Shown: piece after piece, positions 46,005 through 54,713 of the stretch
Position numbering within the stretch: the stretch's first letter is position 1
How the letters are laid out: each line of letters starts with the position of its first letter
Assembly: GCF_000333035.1 (NCBI RefSeq)
Contig: NZ_BANU01000011.1
Coordinates: 1 to 64,000, forward strand
Length of the DNA: 64,000 nucleotides
Source: Gordonia sihwensis NBRC 108236
GTDB taxonomy: Bacteria; Actinomycetota; Actinomycetes; Mycobacteriales; Mycobacteriaceae
Reading direction: 5' to 3'
Position numbers and translations under genes: made by a program
The notes under the pieces: model-generated
The model's input: only the letters and a program-made list of their open reading frames with translations
Told to the model about the DNA's origin: nothing
Database searches by the model: none

Positions 46005-49000
46005 GCCCGGAGCAGCAGTCGAAGCCGGCCATCGAAGACGTCCTCGCGCTCTCGCCGCTGCAGGCCGGGCTGTTCTCGCTCTCGGAGATGGCCGGCGACG
46101 GCCTCGACGTCTACAGCATGCAGTTCGTCGTCGAGATCAGCGGACCGCTCGACGCCGCGGTCTTGCGCCGCAGTGTCGCCGCCGTCCTCACGCGGCATCC
46201 CAATCTCCGTGTCAGTCTGTGGGATCAAGGCGTTCCGCACCCGGTGCAGATCGTGCCGACCCAGGTCACCGTGCCGTGGCGCGAGGTGCGGACCCATCCC
46301 GACGATTTCGACGATCTCGCGCTCGCCGAACGCTCGCAGCGGTTCGACCTGCGTCGCGGCCCTGCGATGCGGGTGGTGCTCGCCGCACTGCCCGAGGGCA
46401 GGCACCGGCTGCTGCTCACCGCACACCACATCCTCATGGACGGCTGGGCGATCGCGCTCTTCTTCCGCGAGCTGCTGGCGATCTACGGCGCGGGCGGCAG
46501 CGCCGACGGACTGGCGCCGGTGAAGCCGTACCGCAACTACATCGCGTGGCTGGCGGAGCAGGACACCGCCGCGGCGCTCGACACCTGGACGTCGTATTTG
46601 GACGGGGTGTCGCCGCTGTTGATCGGCGCCCCGGGGACCCCGGCCACCGAACCGGTGCGGCACCGGCGAACGCTCGACGCCGCGGAGACCTCGCGCGTTC
46701 TGGGTTGGGCGCGCCGGGCCGGACTGACTCCGGCGGCTGTGACGCAGTACGCGTGGTCGGTGGTCCTCGGCCGGCTCGCCGACCGGACCGACGTGGTCTT
46801 CGGGACCACCATCTCGGGCCGACCGCAGAGTCTGCCGGGGGCCGGCGAGATGGTCGGGCTGTTCATCAACACCGTCCCCGTGCGCGTCGACCTGCGAGCT
46901 CAGCCGACCGTCCTCGAGGCCTGCACCGCACTGCAGCGGTCGTCGGCCAGGATGCGCGACCTCGGATTCCTCGGCCTCGCGGACATCGCGCGCGCGGCCG
47001 GTACCCCGAACCTCTTCGACACGCTCTTTGTCTACGAGAACGCTCCGATCGGTTCGGCGACCGAACCCGTCACCGCGCCGGACGGCACCCGCTTCCTGCC
47101 TCTCGCGATGGAGTCGCTGTCGCACTACCCGCTGACCGTCGTCGCCTACGAGCTCGACGGGGAGCTGATCGTGATGAGCGAGTCGGTCGCCGAATCGCTG
47201 GGACCGATCGATCCGGCGCAGGCCGTCGAACGGGTGCTCGCGGTGCTCCGGGCGCTGCCCGACGCCGCGGACGCTCCTGCCGACACGCTCGATGCGCTGC
47301 TCGATCACGAGAGGGAATGGGCGGCACGGCCGTCGCGCGGTACGCCGCTGCCCGCCGGAACCACGGCGATCGGGCTGTTCTGCGAACAGGCACGGACCTC
47401 TCCGGCGTCCGTCGCGCTCGTCGCCGACGACGGCACGTGGACCTACGATCAGCTCCACCGCTGGTCGCTGGCGGTTGCGGCGGACCTGCGGTCTGCGGGA
47501 GTGCGACGCGGTGACGTGGTGGCGGTGGCGCCGCGACGGTCGGGCCGGACGGTCGCGGGCGTGCTGGGGGCGATGCTCGCCGGTGCCGCGTACGTGCCGA
47601 TCGACGTGTCCATGCCGGTCGCCCGGATCGAGAATCTGCTCGACCAGTCCCGTGCGGACGTGGTTCTCACCGACCCCGAGTTCGTCGATCTGTTCGCGGG
47701 GCGCACCGTCGTCACCGATTGGGACGGCGGGGATCGGCATGGCGGGGAATCCGTCGAGGTGTCCCCGGCCGATGCGGCGTATCTCATCTTCACCTCCGGC
47801 TCCACCGGCGAGCCCAAGGGAGTGATCGGCACGCAGGGAGCGCTGGCCAGCTATGCCCGCGATCACCGCGACCGCGTGCTGTCGGTCGGCCGCCGGCGGC
47901 TCGACCGCCCGTTGCGGGTGGCGCACGCCTGGACGTTCTCCTTCGACGCGTCGTGGCAGCCGCTGGCCGCCCTGCTCGACGGCCACGAGGTCCATCTGTT
48001 CTCCGATGAGCAGACGCGCGACGCCACGCGTCTGGTCGCGGCGCTCGCCGAGCGCCGGATCGACATGATCGACACCACGCCGTCGATGTTCGGCCAGCTC
48101 TCGGCGGCCGGGCTGGTGTCCGGGGAACCGGGTCGGCCGACGTTGACGGTGCTCGCACTCGGTGGCGAGGCGATCGGTCCGGCGCTGTGGGACCAACTGG
48201 GGTCGTTGCCGCGGACGGCGGTCTTCAACTGCTACGGACCCACCGAGACCACCGTCGAGGCGATGGTCGCGCGCGTGTCGGAGTCGCCGGTGCCGACGAT
48301 CGCCGGACCCACCGACCGGATGAGTGCGCGGGTGCTCGACTCCCGCCTGCGGCCGGTTCCCGACGGGGTGATCGGTGAGCTGTACCTGACCGGGGACCAG
48401 GTCACTCGCGGCTATCAGGGGCGCCCGGGGCAGACGGCGGCAGCCTTCGTCGCCGACCCGATCCGATCTGGGGAGCGCATGTACCGGACTGGAGACCTGG
48501 TGCGCCGCAACGCAGTCGGCGACATCGTCTTCGTGGGACGCGGCGACGACCAGGTCAAGATCCGCGGCTACCGCATCGAGGTGGGCGAGGTGGAGGCAGG
48601 ACTCAGGGCGGTGCCCGGGGTTCGCGAGGCCGCCGTGGTGGTGGTCGATCGGCCGATCGGTGCGGCGCTGGTCGGATTCGTCTCGGGGGCGACCAACGGG
48701 GCGGGTCTCGACGCCGCCGTCGTCCGCGGCGAACTGGCGCAGAAGCTGCCGTCGCACATGATCCCGACAAGGATCGTCGTGCTGCCGGTGCTGCCGGTGA
48801 ACCGTAACGGCAAGCTCGATTCGGTGCTGCTGGGGGAGTCGGCGCGCGCGGCGCTGGCCGGCGGCGGGGAGACGGGCCGACCGCTCGACGAGGTGGAGGA
48901 GCGGGTGGCCGCGGCCGTCGAGGGCGTGCTCGGCACCCGTCCCGGTCCCGACGACGACTTCTTCGACCTCGGCATGGACAGCATCGTCGCGATGGCGTTG

Positions 49001-50521
49001 GTGACCGCGCTGCGTGCGGGCGGCGACGAGATCGCGGCGCGCGACGTCATGGCCTTTCCCACCGTTCGTGACTTGGCCGACGCGGTCCGCCGGGGCGAGC
49101 GTCTGGCGCGGATCGCCGCCGAGCGCGAGTACGGCGAGGTGCCCGCGCTGCCGGTGGTGGAGTGGATGTACGAGGGCGGCCGGTGGCGGCGGTTCACGCA
49201 GACGGTGCTGTTCCGACTGCCCGACGGGTGCACGGACGCCGAGGTGGTCCAGGTGCTGCAGGCCGTGCTGGATGCGCACGACATGCTGCGGTCCACCCGG
49301 GAGAGCGGAGTGCTCGTGACCCGCGAACCCGGTGCGGTGGACGCGGCGAGTCGATTCTGGGTGATCGACGGGGAGCCGGGGCAACAGTTGGGCACGCTCA
49401 TCACCATCGCCGCCCGCCAGGCCAACGAGGCCGTCGATCCCGATCGCGGAGACATGGTGGCCGCGGTTCGCGTGGTGCCGAGCGGGGGCGGCGACGTCCT
49501 GCTGCTCGCGATCCACCATCTCGCGGTGGACGCGGTGAGCTGGCAGATCCTCTTCGGTGACATGGCCCAGGCCGGCGCGGCCGTCGCCGCGGGCGCGCCG
49601 CCGGCACTGCCCGCGGAGTACACCGACTACCGCGCGTGGAGTCGTCGAATGCTCGCGAGGTCGGGAACGGAAGCCGTTGCCGCACAGCGGGATTACTGGC
49701 GGTCGCAGGTGTGTGCCGACGACCCGGTGATCGGTTCGCGTCGACCGGAGATCGGCCGCGACACCTGGAGCGAGTTGACGTCGGCGCCCGTCTTGACCGA
49801 CGTCGCCGTGACGGCCGAGATCCTGGACCGGATCGATCAGCGGATCGGGATGCGTGAGTTCCTGCTGACCGCGCTGACGGCGACCTTCGCATCCTGGCGC
49901 GCCGAGCGCGACCAGGACCCGTCGGCGGGAGCGCTGATCGCGCTCGAAGGTCACGGCAGAGAGGATGCGACCGTCGGGGACGACATCGACACCGGGCGCA
50001 CGCTCGGCTGGTTCACCACGGTGTTCCCGGTGCGGCTGGCCGCGGGCACGACGGTCACGGTCGACGCATTGGAAGCGGACTCCGGCGAGGGGCGACGTCT
50101 GCTCGAGCGTGTCACTGCGGAGCTGGAGGCGGTCCCGAACCGGGGTCTGGACTATGGGCTGCTGCGCTATGCCGAACGCGACGCCGACCTGGTCGAGGGC
50201 GTCGAACCGCAGGTGGAGTTCAACTATCTGGGCCGCTTCGACCTGGGTGTCGCGGGTGAGGATCCGGGCGCGTGGCAGCCGGTCGTCGACCTGGAGTTGA
50301 ACGAGCATCTGCCGACCGATCCCGAGCCGGATCTTCCGCTGCGATACGCGCTCGACGTGGTCGCCGTGGTCCGCGCGACCGACGACGGCCCTCAGTTGGT
50401 GACGAACTGGCGTTATTGCTCCACGGTCCTCTCGCCCGCCGACATCGCCCGCCTCTCCACCCTCTGGTCCCGCTCCCTCTCCGCCCTCTCAAGCGCCGAA
50501 CCCCCAAAGCCTCTCGAGTAG
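46001..50521 (+). CDS. mbtF: NRPS C-A-PCP-E, terminal lysine-module siderophore synthetase
   Basis: 1506 residues. The C domain (about 10-430) has H142/H143/D147 in HHILMDG. The A domain (about 440-930) has FTSGSTGEPKG near 597. The PCP has S994 in GMDSIVAM. The C-terminal epimerisation-type domain (about 1050-1490) has H1172/H1173/D1177 in HHLAVDAVSW, ALEGHGRED, RTLGWFTTVFPV and QVEFNYLGR. This matches the MbtF layout, which adds the last lysine that forms the cyclic hydroxamate. There is no thioesterase. The GTG at 46001 overlaps mbtE. The last codons run into the repeat array, so the natural 3' end may have been altered. Confidence 0.88.
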   Translation: MSPEQQSKPAIEDVLALSPLQAGLFSLSEMAGDGLDVYSMQFVVEISGPLDAAVLRRSVAAVLTRHPNLRVSLWDQGVPHPVQIVPTQVTVPWREVRTHPDDFDDLALAERSQRFDLRRGPAMRVVLAALPEGRHRLLLTAHHILMDGWAIALFFRELLAIYGAGGSADGLAPVKPYRNYIAWLAEQDTAAALDTWTSYLDGVSPLLIGAPGTPATEPVRHRRTLDAAETSRVLGWARRAGLTPAAVTQYAWSVVLGRLADRTDVVFGTTISGRPQSLPGAGEMVGLFINTVPVRVDLRAQPTVLEACTALQRSSARMRDLGFLGLADIARAAGTPNLFDTLFVYENAPIGSATEPVTAPDGTRFLPLAMESLSHYPLTVVAYELDGELIVMSESVAESLGPIDPAQAVERVLAVLRALPDAADAPADTLDALLDHEREWAARPSRGTPLPAGTTAIGLFCEQARTSPASVALVADDGTWTYDQLHRWSLAVAADLRSAGVRRGDVVAVAPRRSGRTVAGVLGAMLAGAAYVPIDVSMPVARIENLLDQSRADVVLTDPEFVDLFAGRTVVTDWDGGDRHGGESVEVSPADAAYLIFTSGSTGEPKGVIGTQGALASYARDHRDRVLSVGRRRLDRPLRVAHAWTFSFDASWQPLAALLDGHEVHLFSDEQTRDATRLVAALAERRIDMIDTTPSMFGQLSAAGLVSGEPGRPTLTVLALGGEAIGPALWDQLGSLPRTAVFNCYGPTETTVEAMVARVSESPVPTIAGPTDRMSARVLDSRLRPVPDGVIGELYLTGDQVTRGYQGRPGQTAAAFVADPIRSGERMYRTGDLVRRNAVGDIVFVGRGDDQVKIRGYRIEVGEVEAGLRAVPGVREAAVVVVDRPIGAALVGFVSGATNGAGLDAAVVRGELAQKLPSHMIPTRIVVLPVLPVNRNGKLDSVLLGESARAALAGGGETGRPLDEVEERVAAAVEGVLGTRPGPDDDFFDLGMDSIVAMALVTALRAGGDEIAARDVMAFPTVRDLADAVRRGERLARIAAEREYGEVPALPVVEWMYEGGRWRRFTQTVLFRLPDGCTDAEVVQVLQAVLDAHDMLRSTRESGVLVTREPGAVDAASRFWVIDGEPGQQLGTLITIAARQANEAVDPDRGDMVAAVRVVPSGGGDVLLLAIHHLAVDAVSWQILFGDMAQAGAAVAAGAPPALPAEYTDYRAWSRRMLARSGTEAVAAQRDYWRSQVCADDPVIGSRRPEIGRDTWSELTSAPVLTDVAVTAEILDRIDQRIGMREFLLTALTATFASWRAERDQDPSAGALIALEGHGREDATVGDDIDTGRTLGWFTTVFPVRLAAGTTVTVDALEADSGEGRRLLERVTAELEAVPNRGLDYGLLRYAERDADLVEGVEPQVEFNYLGRFDLGVAGEDPGAWQPVVDLELNEHLPTDPEPDLPLRYALDVVAVVRATDDGPQLVTNWRYCSTVLSPADIARLSTLWSRSLSALSSAEPPKPLE

Positions 50522-51035
50522 CGGAGGAGCGGACCGAGACGGGGCATCGCACTGGCCCGAGGTGCCCCAGGTTTGTCGAGTAAGCGGAGGAGCGAAGCGA
50601 CGAAGCGTATCGAGACGGGCGTCGGGGTCTCGATGCGTCCTCGGCTTGCGCCTCGTCCTACTCATAGTCCTGGGGCACCGTTCAGGTTTGTCGAGTAAGC
50701 GGAGGAGCGGAGCGACGAAGCGCATCGAGACGGACGTCGCCCGAGTCTCGATGCGTCCTCGGCTTGCGCCTCGTCCTACTCGACGGTCTTGGGGGGTTCT
50801 ATCAGGCCTGTCGACCTTACAGGTTTGTCGAGTGAGCGGAGGAGCGGAGCGACGAAGCGCATCGAGACGGACGTCGCCCGGGGTCTCGATGCGTCCTCGG
50901 CTTGCGCCTCGTTCTACTCGACGGTCCTGGGGCACCGTTCAGGTTTGTCGAGTAAGCGGAGGAGCGAAGCGACGAAGCGTATCGAGACGTTGCCGCCGAC
51001 GGGGTCTCGATGCGCCCTCGGTTTACTCATAGGCC
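50512..51035. repeat. About 120-bp palindromic repeats (4 copies plus a fragment)
   Basis: A partial copy overlaps the mbtF stop (from 50512). Four fuller units start near 50570, 50684, 50820 and 50941, each beginning CAGGTTTGTCGAGT. Each unit has a left arm CGGAGGAGCGAAGCGACGAA and, about 60 nt on, a related reverse-complement arm TCGATGCGTCCTCGGCTTGC, ending in ACTCGACGGTCCTGGGG, so it can fold as a long imperfect hairpin. The stretch holds no gene. A further copy in opposite orientation lies at 51424-51466. Confidence 0.92.
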
Positions 51036-51042
51036 TGGGCGA

Positions 51043-51360
51043 TCACTCCTGCGGCCTCGACGGCGGCGTCTGGCCCGGGCGGAAGCCCTTCTTCGCCGCG
51101 CGGCGCAGCGCGTCGAAATCGCCGGCGATCAGCGCCTCTCGTTTCGCGCGCGACCACTTCGACACGCGTCTCTCCATCGCGTACGCATCCTCGATGGAAT
51201 CGAACTCCTCACAGAAGACCAGCTCGACCGGACAGCGATTCCGGGTATATGCCGACCCGCGACCTGACTGGTGTTGCTCGAACCGATGCTCGATATTCCG
51301 CGTGCTCCCCACGTAATAGCTGCCGTCCGCGCATTTCAGGATGTACATGAAGCCGTGCAT
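51043..51360 (-). CDS. GIY-YIG nuclease family protein
   Basis: A 105-residue single-domain protein. The GIY-YIG motif reads FMYILKCADGSYYVGST, with conserved Arg in HRFEQHQSG, the N-terminal UvrC-like fold and the late Glu in YAMERRVSKWSR. These small proteins (UPF0213-like) cleave DNA in related enzymes; targets are unknown. The start at ATG 51360 is chosen to match the family; a GTG at 51408 would add 16 residues. It is flanked by copies of the same repeat in opposite orientations (51035 side and 51424-51466). Confidence 0.85.
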   Translation of the reverse strand: MHGFMYILKCADGSYYVGSTRNIEHRFEQHQSGRGSAYTRNRCPVELVFCEEFDSIEDAYAMERRVSKWSRAKREALIAGDFDALRRAAKKGFRPGQTPPSRPQE

Positions 51361-51423
51361 GAGGCGACTGTGGCGGACGTCGGGGCGGGGTGCAATGCGG
51401 GTATCCACAGCGTGTGACGACGG

Positions 51424-51466
51424 GTCTCGATGCGCTTCGTCGCTTCGCTCCTCCGCTTACTCGACT
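51424..51466 (-). repeat. Inverted copy of the palindromic repeat arm
   Basis: TCTCGATGCGCTTCGTCGCT followed by TCGCTCCTCCGCTTACTCGAC is the reverse complement of the left arm of the units at 50570-51000, nearly base for base. It lies on the other side of the GIY-YIG gene. Confidence 0.9.
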
Positions 51467-51515
51467 GGCCTGGGGGGCGCTGCGCTCCTGTGTGTTTGGG
51501 GTCTCGGTAAGTCCT

Positions 51516-51733
51516 CGGCTCGGCTCGACCGCCGACCAGGTGATCGCCAGGTACAAGAACATCATCGCCCGCCTGAAGGCCGACGGCGTCCGTGTTCACG
51601 TGGCGACGATCCTGCCGGCGTCCGACTCGCTCTTCAGCGGCTACGCCGCCCCGCGGGCCGATTCGGAGCGCCAGCGGGTCCGGCCGGCTACCGCACGATG
51701 GCCGAGGCCGTCGACCTCTCGATCTTCAGCTGA
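51516..51733 (+). pseudogene. SGNH/GDSL hydrolase remnant
   Basis: Frame 1 reads STADQVIARYKNIIARLKAD, then GVRVHVATILPASDSLFSGY and APRADSERQRV, the C-terminal third of an SGNH (GDSL-type) esterase. It breaks there and resumes in another frame as AGYRTMAEAVDLSIFS and stop, the usual end of the family. The catalytic Asp-His stretch between is deleted, and the N-terminal part is missing next to the repeat. No functional product is expected. Confidence 0.8.
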
Positions 51734-51754
51734 GCGGCCGCGGCCGGTCGCGTA

Positions 51755-53542
51755 TCACAGCAGGCGATGGGCGGCCCGGCCCGCGGTGCGGCCGGTGAAC
51801 AGGCACCCGCCCAGGAAGGTCCCTTCGAGTGCTCGGTAGCCGTGGACGCCGCCGCCACCGAAGCCGGAGGCCTCACCGACGGCCATCAGCCCTTCGACGG
51901 GCCGGCCGTCCGCGGACAGGACCCGGCCCGACAGATCGGTCTGCAGTCCGCCGAGGGACTTCCGGGTCAGGATGTTCATCTTGATCGCGATGAGCGGTCC
52001 CGCATCGCGGTCGAGGATTCGGTGCATCGGCACGGTGCGCACGAGGTTGTCGCCGACGTAGGCCAGCGACCGCCGGATGCTCTTGATCTGCGGATCGGTG
52101 CTCTTCGGGTTGAAGGCCTCACGGTCGCGGTGCGCGATCTGCTTCTTCAGAGAACCCGGATCGACCAGATCGGTACCGACAAGGGCGTTCATCTTGGCCG
52201 TCAGCGCTTCGACGCTGCCCGCCGTGACGAAGTCCGGTCCGCGATCGAGGAAGGCCTGCACGGGTTTCGGAACGTCGTCGGTGGCGCGGTGCACCAGGTA
52301 CAGCGGGAGGTTCTTGGCGGTCAGCTCCGGGTTCTGTTCGGAGCCCGAGAGCACGAACTCCTTCTCGATGATCCGCTTGTTCAAGACGAACCACGAGTAG
52401 TCGTAGCCGGAGCGCTGGATGAGTTCGAGGGTGCCGAGAGTGTCGTGGCTGGGGATGCCCGGTTCGCCGAATCGGCGACCGGCCGCGTCGAACCACATCG
52501 ACGACGGGGCTCCGAGCACCCGGATACCGTGTCCGGGCCAGATCGGCGAATGATTCCGCAGGCCCTCGGTGTAGTGCCACATGCGGTCGCGGTTCACGAG
52601 CCGGGCGCCTGATCGTTCGGCGATGCCGAGCATCCGGCCGTCTACGTGCTGCGGGACGCCGGTGACCATGAATTCCGGCGCCGTTCCCAGCCGTGCCGGC
52701 CAGTTGCGGCGCACCAGGTCGTGATTGCCTCCGATGCCGCCCGACGCCACGATCACCAGTGGGGCGTGGAGTTCGAAATCCCCGATCTGCTTGCGGGAAC
52801 TGGCTTTTCCTCGCGGCAGCGAACTCGGTTCGAGGACGCAGCCGCGGACGCCGACCACGGCTCCCTGCGCGGTGATCAGTTCGTCGACCCGATGCCGGAA
52901 CGCGAACCGGATCCGTCCGCGGCGCTGCGCCTCGCGCACCCGCCGGACGAACGGTTCGACGACTCCCGGACCGGTGCCGAGCGTGGTGTGGAATCGGGGG
53001 ACGGTGTTGCCGGGAGTGCCCGGAACGCCGTTGCCCCGCTCGGCCCATCCGACCACGGGGACCCACGAGACGCCCATTCCCGCCAGCCACGACCGCTTCT
53101 CTCCGGCGGCGAATTCCAGGTACTTCTCGGCCCATCTCCGAGCCCAGTAGTCCTCGCCGTCGACGCTGTGCGGCGAGCGGTCGAAGCCCGCGGTGGCGAA
53201 CCAGTCGCGGTGTGCCCGCTCGTGCGAGTCGCGGATGCCGGCGAGACGCTGCTCCGGGCTGTCGATGAAGAACAGTCCGCCCAGACTCCAGTGCGCTTGG
53301 GCACCGACGTTCTGTCCCGACTCCTGATCGACGATGAGCACCTTGCGTCCGCGATCGGCGAGTTCGGACGCCGCGACGAGTCCGGACAGTCCGTGACCGA
53401 CGATGATGACGTCGGCGTCCGGTGACGGCCCGGCCGCTGCCGCGATCCCGTGACCCGGCGCGACCAATGCGGCGGCGACGGCCGCGCCGCCCGCGGCGAG
53501 TGCCTGGCGACGAGTGATGGTCGGATTGAACTCAGCGGGCAC
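51755..53542 (-). CDS. Tat-exported FAD-binding dehydrogenase (KstD/fumarate-reductase fold)
   Basis: A 595-residue flavoprotein with a Tat signal (TITRRQALAAGGAAVAAALV, about 8-30), so probably translocated folded. The FAD motif is VIIVGHGLSGLVAASELADRG near 45-65. The C-terminal FAD loop (GEASGFGGGGVHGYRALEG) belongs to the family of fumarate reductases and 3-ketosteroid dehydrogenases. NCBI-style naming is 'FAD-binding dehydrogenase'; the substrate is unknown. Convergent with the broken hydrolase. The ATG at 53542 starts just before the twin arginine. Confidence 0.88.
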   Translation of the reverse strand: MPAEFNPTITRRQALAAGGAAVAAALVAPGHGIAAAAGPSPDADVIIVGHGLSGLVAASELADRGRKVLIVDQESGQNVGAQAHWSLGGLFFIDSPEQRLAGIRDSHERAHRDWFATAGFDRSPHSVDGEDYWARRWAEKYLEFAAGEKRSWLAGMGVSWVPVVGWAERGNGVPGTPGNTVPRFHTTLGTGPGVVEPFVRRVREAQRRGRIRFAFRHRVDELITAQGAVVGVRGCVLEPSSLPRGKASSRKQIGDFELHAPLVIVASGGIGGNHDLVRRNWPARLGTAPEFMVTGVPQHVDGRMLGIAERSGARLVNRDRMWHYTEGLRNHSPIWPGHGIRVLGAPSSMWFDAAGRRFGEPGIPSHDTLGTLELIQRSGYDYSWFVLNKRIIEKEFVLSGSEQNPELTAKNLPLYLVHRATDDVPKPVQAFLDRGPDFVTAGSVEALTAKMNALVGTDLVDPGSLKKQIAHRDREAFNPKSTDPQIKSIRRSLAYVGDNLVRTVPMHRILDRDAGPLIAIKMNILTRKSLGGLQTDLSGRVLSADGRPVEGLMAVGEASGFGGGGVHGYRALEGTFLGGCLFTGRTAGRAAHRLL

Positions 53543-53667
53543 GGGTGACCTTTCGATGTCGTGAGGGTGGTATCGGTCGTGTTCTCAGACGGCCTGCACC
53601 AGACTGACCGGGCGCGGGCCGCAGCGCGCGCGGTATCGCCGAAATCTGGCACAAGAGACACGAAAAT

Positions 53668-53694
53668 CTGGCACTCGATGATCGAGAGTGCTAA
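53668..53694. promoter_or_regulatory. CIRCE element (HrcA operator) upstream of hsp20
   Basis: CTGGCACTC-N9-GAGTGCTAA against the consensus TTAGCACTC-N9-GAGTGCTAA: left half 7/9, right half 9/9, spacing exact. It lies 70 nt before the Hsp20 start. Confidence 0.88.
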
Positions 53695-53764
53695 ATTTGG
53701 TGGTGCACAGTCGACGATCATCAGTCGAACCGGCTGGTGACAAATGAATAGGAGGTGTGGTGCT

Positions 53765-54202
53765 GTGCTTCGCTTCGATCCATTCAGCGACTTTGACGCC
53801 CTCGCCCGCGGCCTGCTCTCCGGCCAGGCAGGAACTGCGCGGACTCCCCGATTCATGCCGATGGACCTCTACAAGGTCGACAGTCACTACGTTCTCGCTG
53901 CCGACCTTCCCGGCGTCGACCCCGGATCGATCGACGTCAGCGTCGACAACGGCGTGCTGACCCTGTCGGCTCACCGGACCGTGCCGTCCGAAGACGCCAA
54001 ATGGCTGGCCAGCGAACGCTTCTCCGGAACCTTCAGGCGCCAGGTCACCCTCGGTGAGGGAATCGACACGTCCGGAATCAATGCGCAGTACGACAACGGC
54101 GTACTGACGGTCACCATCCCGCTGTCGGAGAAGGCCAAGCCCCGCAAGATCGAGATCGAGCACAAGGGCGAGCCGCGGTCGATCACCGCTGCGACGGAGT
54201 GA
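53765..54202 (+). CDS. Small heat-shock protein Hsp20 family
   Basis: A 145-residue alpha-crystallin-type holdase. The alpha-crystallin domain (about 38-135) has YVLAADLPGVDPGSIDVSVD, SGTFRRQVTLGEGI and YDNGVLTVTIPLSEKAKPRK. The GTG at 53765 (MLRFDPFSDFDALA) is chosen over ATG 53744 because AGGAGG (53750-53755) lies 9 nt upstream and the family starts this way. A CIRCE element upstream indicates HrcA control, unlike the HspR-controlled dnaK operon of the same window. Confidence 0.95.
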   Translation: MLRFDPFSDFDALARGLLSGQAGTARTPRFMPMDLYKVDSHYVLAADLPGVDPGSIDVSVDNGVLTLSAHRTVPSEDAKWLASERFSGTFRRQVTLGEGIDTSGINAQYDNGVLTVTIPLSEKAKPRKIEIEHKGEPRSITAATE

Positions 54203-54257
54203 CCCGCTGACAGCCGCCGCAGGCGTCGCGCATTCTCTTCACCGAAGGAGGTCGTCG

Positions 54258-54407
54258 ATGACGAGTGTCTTGGAAGTCGATCCGATCGACTGGCTGGAAC
54301 AGCAGCATCCGGTCGATGCGGACGGCGCCGAACCTGACGACTACCCCCACACCGTGCGGGGAGCGGCGCAGGCCGACGCACTCCCTCACCGTTCCGAAGT
54401 CCCGTAA
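54258..54407 (+). CDS. Small acidic protein (49 aa) downstream of hsp20
   Basis: ATG 54258 to TAA 54407, with a strong GAAGGAGG 8 nt upstream. The product begins MTSVLEVDPIDWLEQQ, is acidic and Pro/Asp-rich, and has no recognised family, signal peptide or hydrophobic segment. It sits 55 nt after hsp20 and directly before a strong terminator, so it is probably the second gene of the CIRCE-controlled unit. Confidence 0.6.
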   Translation: MTSVLEVDPIDWLEQQHPVDADGAEPDDYPHTVRGAAQADALPHRSEVP

Positions 54408-54416
54408 CCGAACCGT

Positions 54417-54457
54417 GTGCCGGGCGTCCCGGGGAGAAACCCCGGGCCGCCCGGCAC
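54417..54457 (+). terminator. Terminator after the hsp20 unit
   Basis: Nested hairpin: outer GTGCCGGGCG (54417-54426) with CGCCCGGCAC (54448-54457), and inner CCCGGGG / CCCCGGG around AGAAA. It starts 10 nt after the small acidic protein gene. Confidence 0.85.
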
Positions 54458-54496
54458 CTCACGATCTCTCATGAGAACGACGATCAGAGCATTTCG

Positions 54497-54709
54497 ATGA
54501 CTGCAGTCCTGCCTCCACGGGAGTCCGCCGCGCCGCGGCCCACGAGTGAGATCCGATGTTCCCGATGCGAGCGCGCCTACTGGCTCCGATGCCGGTCGGG
54601 CGCCGCCGCCGTCGACTTCGCCGCAGCCGACGGCTGGGTGATCGAACCCGGGCAGACGTTGTGTCCGTGCTGTGCGGCGATCGGAGACGGCCGCAATCGA
54701 TTACCGTGA
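54497..54709 (+). CDS. Small zinc-ribbon-like hypothetical protein
   Basis: A 70-residue protein with Cys pairs RCSRC and LCPCC about 35 residues apart, plus a lone Cys at WLRCRSG, suggesting a zinc ribbon. The rest is unremarkable. No family is recognised. It overlaps nothing and precedes the DUF1801 gene by 4 nt, so the two are likely co-transcribed. There is no obvious Shine-Dalgarno before ATG 54497. Confidence 0.6.
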   Translation: MTAVLPPRESAAPRPTSEIRCSRCERAYWLRCRSGAAAVDFAAADGWVIEPGQTLCPCCAAIGDGRNRLP

Positions 54710-54713
54710 GCCC

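Noticed and set aside
45839-50308. Open frame of nearly 1500 codons opposite mbtF
   Set aside because: Same reason: an antisense shadow of an NRPS with full motifs.
50512-51035. CRISPR array
   Set aside because: Units are palindromic, long and variable without unique spacers of even size; no cas genes.
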